A stretch of 19,614 nt of DNA from JANQRV01 sp964533785 (GTDB lineage Bacteria > Bacteroidota > Bacteroidia > Chitinophagales > Saprospiraceae): NCBI GenBank assembly GCA_964533785.1, contig CAZHNG010000098.1, positions 1 to 19,614 of the forward strand, in the 5' to 3' direction. Of this stretch, positions 1-7,123 are shown in pieces. The notes under the pieces were generated by a model. It worked only from the letters and a program-made list of their open reading frames with translations. It made no database searches and was not told where the DNA came from. Numbering within the stretch: the first letter of the stretch is position 1; every line of letters starts with the position of its first letter. The position numbers and the translations under genes were made by a program.

Positions 1-1815
1 TTCTACTATTGTACACTTATACACCTGGTGGTGCAAAGGTGCATTTTTATCAGTGCGGTGGGGATATAAAACCGCAATATCTCCCTGCCTGAAGTTAGCG
101 AGAGGGGCGGTTTGATCGGTTTTGGAAAAAGTTAGAAAGTGGTCAAACTCGTTTTCAATTTTACCGGTTTGAAATTGGAGGTGATTAATGATCTGGAAAT
201 TATCCTGTTTGTCATTGAAATCTTCCAGCCAGAGTGAGGATTGGCAGTTACGCTGATCTGCAACGTGGACTCCTGTTTTACTCAAGTGCTGTTCGCGGGC
301 AATAAAACCGGTGAAAAACAAAAAGAATTTTTGTTCGACCATGGTCAGGTCTTTAAAACGGGAAGCGAATTCGAGCACATTATCTTTTTCAAAACCAGAT
401 AACCAACCACATCCTTCGGGGGACAAGTATTTCAGCAGTTGTAATCCTCGCTTATACCCTTCGTAGTCGGGCGTGATTTGCATTAATCGTTTTTCGAGGA
501 TGATAATTTGGTTGCGAAATTCGAGAGCCTCCCATTGCTGCGCTTTTATGCGGGGAGCAAAGCGCAAGGGTTTTTCCGCCGCCCCCGAGTACAACAGATA
601 ATTGATGGGATTGATATGGCTTTGGTAAACAGAATCAATTAATAGATCGTACAATAAGGTTTGCACAAAATGGCTTTGGCTGAGCCCATAAATATTGGGT
701 TTGTAGATTTTGCCGCTTTTGAGCTCGATAATAGCAGGCCGTTTGCCTTCTATGAACAGGTCTAGTCTTCCCTGTATGCCGTATTGCTCCGAATAAAAGG
801 AAGGTTCGATACAGGCATATTGAAGTTCAATGCCTTCCTGCGGAAGATCTTGATGAATAACTTTTTGGAGCTGTGCGAAATGACCGATCGCTTTCCGATA
901 TAGTTCCTGGATCTGCTGGTCGCTAAAAAGGCTTAACGTTAGCGGGTAAATTTGAAAAGTGGAGACGAATAGGTGCCTGAAATCGGCGCCGGGATGATGC
1001 ACGAGCTGATCCAAAAAATAATTACTGATGTTACCTAGCACAAGTGCCGGACTGGCAGAAAAGGAACGAAATTTTGCCATTAAATAGCGGGAAATTTCCG
1101 TTGTTTTGCCGTTAAAACAATAGGCGATAGCGGAAACATCTACCAAATAGTCCGGTTCTAAAATAAAAGCAGCGGGATAGTGGACTCCTTTTTCGTCAAT
1201 TTGCACATGGAGCAAATTCATGGTCTGCGGGTAGCTTATCCAACGCCGGATGGCTTCAAAAGTGGCGTTGAAAATATCATTGCGTTCACTGACGCCGTAC
1301 TTAATCGAGATGGTTTGACCAGGGTTGTCCTCCGGTTTGGCGATCAGTATTTGATTGTCCCGATCTTCTTTAAGAACCAACACTTTAATAACAGCCCGAA
1401 AATCATGGATCTCTTTTTGCGGGAAAGGAAATGGAAAAGAAGCCGGAACAAAAGGTTGCAGGTCCTCGGGAACGGGATGTTGAAAAATAGCTTCGATCGT
1501 TTTGGCGAGTACTTTATTGGCAAAATCCAGGTGGGTTTGATCGCTGACCTGTTTTTGTCTGAGTTCCGTTCGTAGTTTTCGAAACAGGTGAATGTAATAT
1601 TGTAAAGAACTGCTTAACCGGTATTTATGCCCAATGTAAGCTATTTTAGCAAAAAGGGTTGTGAATTGCAACTGCTCTTGTTGCGTTAAGAGGTCTAAAC
1701 ATTTTAGTAACCAATTAAAAAGGCCTTCAATTTTTTCTTGCTTAGAAAGAGAAGTTTTGGTGTTTATTTTTCTTTGTTCCGCGTAGAGTAGTTCCGCCAA
1801 AGCAGTTTCGTCCAT
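1..1815 (-). CDS. Cas4/RecB-type nuclease domain protein, probable Dna2-like nuclease-helicase (N-terminal part, runs off window)
   Basis: The minus strand is open from ATG at 1815 to base 1 without a stop: 605 codons, so the gene is partial at its C-terminus. An in-frame TGA lies eight codons upstream of the ATG and there is no clear Shine-Dalgarno site. A PD-(D/E)XK nuclease core is visible: GRLD (D352), then ELKSGK (E364, K366), then QTLLY (Q385, Y389), the QxxxY motif of Cas4/RecB/AddB nucleases. Before it is a helical N-terminus and a segment around residues 216-270 containing PDYLVDVSAIA and LGNISNYFLD, which I associate with Bacteroidota Dna2-like proteins. After it comes a stretch ending in RQGDIAVLYPHR, which resembles the beta-barrel before an SF1 helicase core. 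No Walker motif lies inside the window, so the helicase half is inferred. If intact, the role would be DNA end processing or replication-fork repair. It could also be a stand-alone Cas4-like nuclease. It is divergent from the next gene, 123 bp apart. Confidence 0.72.
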   Translation of the reverse strand, partial: MDETALAELLYAEQRKINTKTSLSKQEKIEGLFNWLLKCLDLLTQQEQLQFTTLFAKIAYIGHKYRLSSSLQYYIHLFRKLRTELRQKQVSDQTHLDFANKVLAKTIEAIFQHPVPEDLQPFVPASFPFPFPQKEIHDFRAVIKVLVLKEDRDNQILIAKPEDNPGQTISIKYGVSERNDIFNATFEAIRRWISYPQTMNLLHVQIDEKGVHYPAAFILEPDYLVDVSAIAYCFNGKTTEISRYLMAKFRSFSASPALVLGNISNYFLDQLVHHPGADFRHLFVSTFQIYPLTLSLFSDQQIQELYRKAIGHFAQLQKVIHQDLPQEGIELQYACIEPSFYSEQYGIQGRLDLFIEGKRPAIIELKSGKIYKPNIYGLSQSHFVQTLLYDLLIDSVYQSHINPINYLLYSGAAEKPLRFAPRIKAQQWEALEFRNQIIILEKRLMQITPDYEGYKRGLQLLKYLSPEGCGWLSGFEKDNVLEFASRFKDLTMVEQKFFLFFTGFIAREQHLSKTGVHVADQRNCQSSLWLEDFNDKQDNFQIINHLQFQTGKIENEFDHFLTFSKTDQTAPLANFRQGDIAVLYPHRTDKNAPLHHQVYKCTIVE

Positions 1816-1938
1816 AGACTGACTAAATTTTTCTGTAATTACTGCGCTTCAATTTAATTTACTAATTTAATGGAGTTCAAAAATAAATGAATGTCAAAAT
1901 TGAGCACCCCACTTTAAGTTCAGAAACAAATTTACGGA

Positions 1939-3441
1939 ATGAAAAACTTGATTGAAATAGCAAGGCTGATAACCAAACAAAAAATCAGGAAAATTGAGAT
2001 TATTGATGAGCAATATCTGGAAAATACGGATCGCAAATTTCATCAATTTTACGAAGGATTGACCAATAACCGGTTTCGCAATGACCGTGATGCAGCAAAG
2101 CATCTTTACAACAGGACGCCCGGTGCGGCTAAATACCGGCAATTAAAATCCCGCTTCCGCAAACGCCTGTTGAATACTTTGTTTTTTATCGACTTTAGCA
2201 AACAGGCGGCTTCCAATTATGAACGAGCCAGAGCAACTTGTAATAAAGATTGGACGTTGGTCAATATTTTGCTTTCCAACCATGCTGAGGGGCCGGCTTA
2301 CCAAATTGCCAGACAAACGCTTACCCTGGCTAAAAAATTTCAGATTACCAGTATTGTGGTCAATTGTGCCAGAATATTAAGGCAAGGGGCTGCAAAAGAA
2401 GGCGATTTAAGTGCCTTTGAAGAATATCATGAATGTTATACCAGTTATCTTGAGCTGGAACAGGCTGAAACGAGAAGTGAAGAAATTTATCAAAGAGTAC
2501 AGTTGAATTACCTTTTGCAAAATCAGTATGGAGTGCCAATTGATGAATATTGTAACGAGCTTTCTGCGTTGGACGAACGGTATCAATCCCTCGCCATTAC
2601 TTACAATACTTATTTAGTTTGGATATTGAGGTTTGAAATGGAGGAAAACTACGAAGGTATGCTCGATGTTTGTGAGCAGGCAGATAAATTTATAGAAGAC
2701 AATTACGAGATGCTCATTGAAGAAAAACAAATCGTGCTGCAGACCAAGAAAATGTTGACTTACTTGCATTTAAAAGATTATAACAACGGAAGGGTGAGCG
2801 CTGAAAAATGCCTTAACGATTACCGTACCGGAAGTAGGATCTGGTTCGCCTTTATGGAATATTATTTGTTGCTGGCCCTTCATACGGAGCAGTATATTCA
2901 AGCCATTGCTATTTTTAACGAAGCTTATTACAACAATAATTTTAAAAAACTTTCTCATCAGCAACGCGACAAGTGGTTCATTTACGAAGCTTACCTCAAT
3001 TATTTGGTCGTCTATCTAAAAGAAGATCAACCGATTTTGAAGCAACAACAGCGGAAGCGTTTTGCCATTGCTCCTTTTCTCGATAAAAGGCTCAATTACC
3101 CTAAAGAGGAGCGAATTTTTACGGTGCTGATTGTGATCCTTCAGGCATTACTGTATATAGAGCAAAAAAAATATGCCCAGGCAAAGTTGCTTATTGATCA
3201 GTTGCGCAATATGGCCAATCGCCAGTTAAAAATAGAAAGATACCACCGGCCTATTCAATTCATTCGTCTACTCAAACAATTGGAAAAAGCGAATTTTCAA
3301 CCGGAAGATTTGACAAACACTGAGAAGTACATACAGGAATTTGAGCGTAATCCCTTTGCTTATCGTGGTATCCTGCGTGATTTAGAAATCATTCCCTACG
3401 AAAAACTCTGGGAACTGTTGATCGCCAGAATGAGGAGGTAA
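1939..3441 (+). CDS. Helical-repeat (TPR-like) protein of unknown function
   Basis: A 500-residue soluble protein with no signal peptide and no membrane segment. Its composition is almost wholly helical, rich in Tyr, Leu, Glu and Lys, with alternating short helices from about residue 95 to 430. The spacing of small and aromatic residues resembles tetratricopeptide-type repeats, for example near residues 245-330. The N-terminal 90 residues are basic (KSRFRKRLLNTLFFIDFSK is part of this) and could bind nucleic acid or a partner. I do not recognise the family and assign no function. The ATG at 1939 is the first sensible start; other upstream ATGs give only very short frames. It is divergent from the nuclease gene with 123 bp between them, so the two may share a regulatory region. 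Codon use looks like that of its neighbours. It may be a scaffold protein. Confidence 0.8.
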   Translation: MKNLIEIARLITKQKIRKIEIIDEQYLENTDRKFHQFYEGLTNNRFRNDRDAAKHLYNRTPGAAKYRQLKSRFRKRLLNTLFFIDFSKQAASNYERARATCNKDWTLVNILLSNHAEGPAYQIARQTLTLAKKFQITSIVVNCARILRQGAAKEGDLSAFEEYHECYTSYLELEQAETRSEEIYQRVQLNYLLQNQYGVPIDEYCNELSALDERYQSLAITYNTYLVWILRFEMEENYEGMLDVCEQADKFIEDNYEMLIEEKQIVLQTKKMLTYLHLKDYNNGRVSAEKCLNDYRTGSRIWFAFMEYYLLLALHTEQYIQAIAIFNEAYYNNNFKKLSHQQRDKWFIYEAYLNYLVVYLKEDQPILKQQQRKRFAIAPFLDKRLNYPKEERIFTVLIVILQALLYIEQKKYAQAKLLIDQLRNMANRQLKIERYHRPIQFIRLLKQLEKANFQPEDLTNTEKYIQEFERNPFAYRGILRDLEIIPYEKLWELLIARMRR

Positions 3442-3681
3442 TGGGCGATGAATGATGCGATTGCTCTTCTTTGTCCGTTTGTGCAAAAGTTTTTAAAAAA
3501 ATGCTTGCTTTTTGTTGAATTCAACAAGTTATTTGCAACATATCTTATTTTTTTGCGGAATAAAATATTGTAAAAAATATTATGTAAAAAAGGTGGCAAT
3601 TAACAAATATCGGGTTTCGACCTTTTTCACGCTTCTGATTGTTATCTTTTCTTAGAAGACAATGCAAACAATTGTGGTAAA
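3442..3681. other. AT-rich leader between the helical-repeat gene and sucA
   Basis: This 240-bp non-coding tract carries A/T runs, a perfect 16-bp palindrome at 3512-3527 and a short overlapping upstream reading frame at 3662-3685. I find no convincing match to the Bacteroidota -33/-7 (TTG / TAnnTTTG) promoter and no riboswitch-like fold. It presumably holds the sucA promoter. Confidence 0.5.
3512..3527. promoter_or_regulatory. Perfect 16-bp palindrome, possible operator
   Basis: TTGTTGAATTCAACAA reads the same on both strands, with no loop, and sits 155 bp upstream of the sucA start in AT-rich DNA. A loop-free perfect dyad suits a dimeric regulator better than a terminator, since only a weak T-rich stretch follows. 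No regulator is encoded nearby, so the role is inference. Confidence 0.35.
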
Positions 3682-3685
3682 ATGA
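3662..3685 (+). other. Seven-codon upstream ORF overlapping the sucA start
   Basis: ATG at 3662 opens a frame (MQTIVVK) whose TGA at 3683-3685 overlaps the sucA ATG at 3682-3684 as ATGA. Such overlap can couple translation. In AT-rich DNA a frame this short is also expected by chance, so it is recorded only as a possibility. Confidence 0.2.
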
Positions 3686-6441
3686 ACAACTTTTCTTTCA
3701 TAGCAAATGCTCATCCTTCTTACATTGAATCGATGTACGAAAGGTATTTGGAGAACCCCAATGCTATTGATGCCAGTTGGCAGGCTTTTTTCAAAGGATT
3801 TGAATACGCCGATAAAAATGGCAACGGACAGGTTCACGAGGCCGACATATCTTTTTCCAGCAAGGAATTTAATGTGCTTTCTTTGATAAAAGCATTTAGG
3901 AACAGAGGCCATTTACTTTCTACGACCAATCCGATCAGGCAAAGGAGGGATAGGAAACCGAATTTGAATCTGGACGATTTTGGTCTTTCGGATGAAGATA
4001 TCAATAACACTTTTATGTCTGGTGAAGAAACCGGGCTAAAAAGAAAAGGTTCTTTAAAAGAGATCATCGACCATCTTTCCGAGGTTTATACGGGAAATAT
4101 AGGTTTTGAATACCACCATATTCAGGATCGACGCAAGCGGCGTTGGTTACGCAGCAGAATTGAATCACACCAGCCAAACAAGGCATACGGTCACAACATA
4201 CAGAAGAAAAGACGTATTTTGGAGAAGCTCAATGGTGCCGTTGTATTCGAGCGGTTTTTACACACCAAATACATCGGCCAAAAAAGATTTTCGCTTGAGG
4301 GTGGTGAAACGGCCATTGTCGCCTTGGACGGTATAATTAACAGAGCATCGGAAGACCGGGTAGAAGAGGTGTTGATCGGAATGGCTCATCGCGGGCGGTT
4401 GAACGTGTTGGCTAATATCATGGGTAAGACTTACGCGGATATATTTAATGAATTTGAAGGTACCGCTATTCCGAATTTGAGTTTTGGCGATGGTGATGTT
4501 AAATATCACTTAGGGTTTTCTTCTCAGGTCGAAACACCGGCAGGTAAGACGGTTCACCTGAAATTAGCTCCTAACCCTTCCCACTTAGAATCAGTTGATC
4601 CGGTAGTGGAAGGTATTGCCCGTGCCAAAGCTGATGTATTGTACGACAGTGATTATGACCGGATCTTGCCGATCCTGATTCATGGTGATGCGGCTATTGC
4701 CGGGCAGGGCGTAGCCTACGAGACCATCCAAATGAGCCAATTGGAAGGGTATTATACCGGGGGGACTATTCATTTCATCATCAATAACCAAATTGGATTT
4801 ACTACTGATTTTGATGATGCCAGATCCTCCACCTATTCCACCGGAGTGGCGAATGTCATTCAAGCGCCGGTCTTTCACGTGAACGGTGATGATCCGGAAG
4901 CGGTATTGTTCGTAGCGGAATTAGCCGTCGAATACCGTCAGGAATTTAATACGGATGTTTTCATCGACATGGTGTGTTACCGTAAACATGGCCATAATGA
5001 AGGTGATGACCCGCAATTCACCCAGCCGGAGATGTATAAAATGATCAAACAGCATCCGGATCCCCGCCAAATTTATTCCCAGACATTGGTGAAAAGAGGT
5101 GACGTGGATAAGCAATTAGCGGATGAATTAGAAAAAGAATTCTGGGGATTGCTGCAGGATCGTTTGGACGAGGTAAAAGAAAAGCCTTTGCCCTACGTTA
5201 CCCAAGAACAAGATCTGGCCTGGCAGAAATTATCCAGGGCGAATAGTTATAAAGCCTTTGAAACATCGCCCGAAACCGGGGTTGAGATGTCGACCGTTGA
5301 AATGATCATTGATCATCTGATGACTATTCCTGAGGGGTTCTCTCCTCTTTCAAAAATTAATCGTTTGCTGAAAGGGAAACGAAAGTTATTGGATGAAAAT
5401 AAGCTCGACTGGGCTATGGGCGAACTGCTGGCCTACGGTAGTATTTTGTTAGAAGGTAAAGATGTCCGGATGAGCGGGCAGGATGTGAAAAGAGGTACTT
5501 TTTCCCACCGTCACGCTATGCTGTATGATGCCAAAACGGGAGAAGAATACAACCGGTTGAATCATATTGCGGATAATCAGGGAAAGTTCAGGATTTACAA
5601 TTCTCTCTTGTCGGAGTTTGGGGTGTTGGGATTTGAATACGGCTATTCATTGGTCAACCCAGATGTCTTAGTGTTGTGGGAAGCCCAATTCGGTGACTTT
5701 TACAATGGTGCACAAACCATTATTGATCAATACATAACAGCGGCAGAAAGTAAATGGCAACGCATGAGCGGCCTAGTGCTCTTATTGCCCCATGGATATG
5801 AGGGGCAAGGGCCCGAGCATTCAAGTGCCCGGTTGGAGCGTTTCCTGCAGGCATGCGCAGAATTCAATATGACGGTCGCTAATCTTACTACTCCGGCAAA
5901 TTTCTTCCATATTCTACGGCGCCAGTTAGTCCGTCCGTTCAGAAAACCGTTGGTGGTGATGAGTCCTAAATCCTTGTTAAGACATCCGTTGGTTGTTTCA
6001 GAATTTTCGGAGTTTGAATCCGGCACTGCCTTCAAAGAAGTGATAGACGACCCTTCGGTAGGGCCGAGGAGCGGCAAGAAGATCAAAAAGCTATTGCTTT
6101 GTACCGGAAAAGTCTATTACGACTTATTAGAATATCGTACAGAACATAAAATAAAAGATGTGGCCATTGTGCGTATGGAGCAATTGTATCCACTGCCAGA
6201 TAAACAGTTGAAAAAAATATTTAAAAAATACGATCAGGCAGAAGTGACCTGGGTGCAGGAAGAACCCTCAAATATGGGAGCCTGGCAGTATATTAATTCT
6301 ATGCTGAAAAATCCCGAGGTTGCTATGGTTGATGATAACCTTAAGTTCGTTGCCCGGAAATCCAGTGCTTCACCAGCAACGGGTTTCAAAAAAGTACACG
6401 ATGAGGAACAAGCTGATCTGATGAAGGCGGCTTTTAGTTGA
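3682..6441 (+). CDS. sucA: 2-oxoglutarate dehydrogenase E1 component (thiamine-diphosphate dependent)
   Basis: Decarboxylates 2-oxoglutarate and passes the succinyl group to the lipoyl E2 in the cytoplasmic TCA-cycle complex. At 919 residues it has the usual family length (E. coli SucA is about 930). The N-terminus (MNNFSFIANAHPSYIE) matches the E1o N-terminal region that contacts other subunits. Visible motifs are GMAHRGRLN (H236), HLKLAPNPSHLE, the diphosphate/Mg segment HGDA (334-337) followed by IINNQIGF (N368, N369), and KHGHNEGDDP (435-444). The C-terminal half carries the transketolase-like pyrimidine-binding domain with LLLPHGYEGQGPEHSSARLERFLQ in part. No E2 (sucB) or E3 gene is in the window, so the complex is encoded at split loci or E2 lies elsewhere. 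The stop codon TGA (6439-6441) directly abuts the stop of the convergent sanA-like gene, leaving no room for a terminator. Confidence 0.97.
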   Translation: MNNFSFIANAHPSYIESMYERYLENPNAIDASWQAFFKGFEYADKNGNGQVHEADISFSSKEFNVLSLIKAFRNRGHLLSTTNPIRQRRDRKPNLNLDDFGLSDEDINNTFMSGEETGLKRKGSLKEIIDHLSEVYTGNIGFEYHHIQDRRKRRWLRSRIESHQPNKAYGHNIQKKRRILEKLNGAVVFERFLHTKYIGQKRFSLEGGETAIVALDGIINRASEDRVEEVLIGMAHRGRLNVLANIMGKTYADIFNEFEGTAIPNLSFGDGDVKYHLGFSSQVETPAGKTVHLKLAPNPSHLESVDPVVEGIARAKADVLYDSDYDRILPILIHGDAAIAGQGVAYETIQMSQLEGYYTGGTIHFIINNQIGFTTDFDDARSSTYSTGVANVIQAPVFHVNGDDPEAVLFVAELAVEYRQEFNTDVFIDMVCYRKHGHNEGDDPQFTQPEMYKMIKQHPDPRQIYSQTLVKRGDVDKQLADELEKEFWGLLQDRLDEVKEKPLPYVTQEQDLAWQKLSRANSYKAFETSPETGVEMSTVEMIIDHLMTIPEGFSPLSKINRLLKGKRKLLDENKLDWAMGELLAYGSILLEGKDVRMSGQDVKRGTFSHRHAMLYDAKTGEEYNRLNHIADNQGKFRIYNSLLSEFGVLGFEYGYSLVNPDVLVLWEAQFGDFYNGAQTIIDQYITAAESKWQRMSGLVLLLPHGYEGQGPEHSSARLERFLQACAEFNMTVANLTTPANFFHILRRQLVRPFRKPLVVMSPKSLLRHPLVVSEFSEFESGTAFKEVIDDPSVGPRSGKKIKKLLLCTGKVYYDLLEYRTEHKIKDVAIVRMEQLYPLPDKQLKKIFKKYDQAEVTWVQEEPSNMGAWQYINSMLKNPEVAMVDDNLKFVARKSSASPATGFKKVHDEEQADLMKAAFS

Positions 6442-7086
6442 TCATTCAATCTCAATGCGATCGCCGTAAAACTTTGGGTTTTTGTTGATGGATAGATCCC
6501 AAAGCATGATCACTCTCGCAAGTTTTTCTCTCAGTTGAACTTTCAGACCGGAGCGAAGGCCGACATCCCTGGCATTGAAACCTACTGCTTTCAATTGTTT
6601 ATTGCGGGCAATGGCAATGGCTCTTTCGTTGTGGAACTTTTGTGATATAACGGTAAAGGACTCCAAACCAAATATTTTGTTGGCGCGAATTACCGAATCG
6701 AGGGTTCTGAATCCCGCATAATCCAGATAAATTTTTGACGGAGGAATACCTTTGGCGATCAGGTCTTGCCGCATTTGTTGCGGTTCGTTGTAGAACTTTT
6801 CGCTGTTATCGCCACTAATTAAGATAAAGTCGATCTTTCCGGTGGAAAACAACTTTACCGCAGCATCGATTCGGTATTGATAGTATAAGTTGAGCCGTCC
6901 GCTTTTAATTCTCTTTGAAGTTCCGAGCAAGAGGCCGACCCGGTTATAGGGTACTTGCTCGATGTTATCAAAAACAAGGTGCTTCGCTTGCGACTTGACG
7001 TACAGGTCAACACCGAACACAACAATAATGATTATCATTATCAAAATCAACAAAACCCAAAATACTCTTCGAATGATAAAATACAT
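6442..7086 (-). CDS. sanA: SanA/DUF218 (YdcF-like) membrane-anchored envelope protein
   Basis: 214 residues: one N-terminal transmembrane helix (about 6-27) then a DUF218 domain facing the periplasm. Family motifs are clear: LLLGTSKR (52-59), ISGDNS (90-95), YNEP..M (99-105), DYAGFRTLDS (122-131) and SQKFHNERA (148-156). In E. coli, SanA affects the envelope barrier to vancomycin at high temperature; its chemistry is not established. The ATG at 7086 gives a short basic n-region before the helix. It lies 37 nt downstream of the T9SS cargo gene on the same strand, so they could be co-transcribed, although no functional link is evident. Its stop abuts that of sucA on the opposite strand. Family call is firm; equivalence of function to E. 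coli SanA is inferred. Confidence 0.9.
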   Translation of the reverse strand: MYFIIRRVFWVLLILIMIIIIVVFGVDLYVKSQAKHLVFDNIEQVPYNRVGLLLGTSKRIKSGRLNLYYQYRIDAAVKLFSTGKIDFILISGDNSEKFYNEPQQMRQDLIAKGIPPSKIYLDYAGFRTLDSVIRANKIFGLESFTVISQKFHNERAIAIARNKQLKAVGFNARDVGLRSGLKVQLREKLARVIMLWDLSINKNPKFYGDRIEIE

Positions 7087-7123
7087 CGTTGTTAATACTT
7101 AATAGACTCGTCCAATGATCATC

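Noticed and set aside
1180..1575. 131-codon plus-strand frame
   Set aside because: It lies antisense inside the nuclease gene, has no family-like motifs, and the minus strand carries clear PD-(D/E)XK motifs in an uninterrupted 605-codon frame.
3442..3681. Riboswitch or RNA gene upstream of sucA
   Set aside because: No multi-helix fold or known aptamer core is visible; only the palindrome and A/T runs stand out.
5727..6086. 119-codon minus-strand frame inside sucA
   Set aside because: Antisense to a conserved part of sucA; composition is that of a shadow frame.
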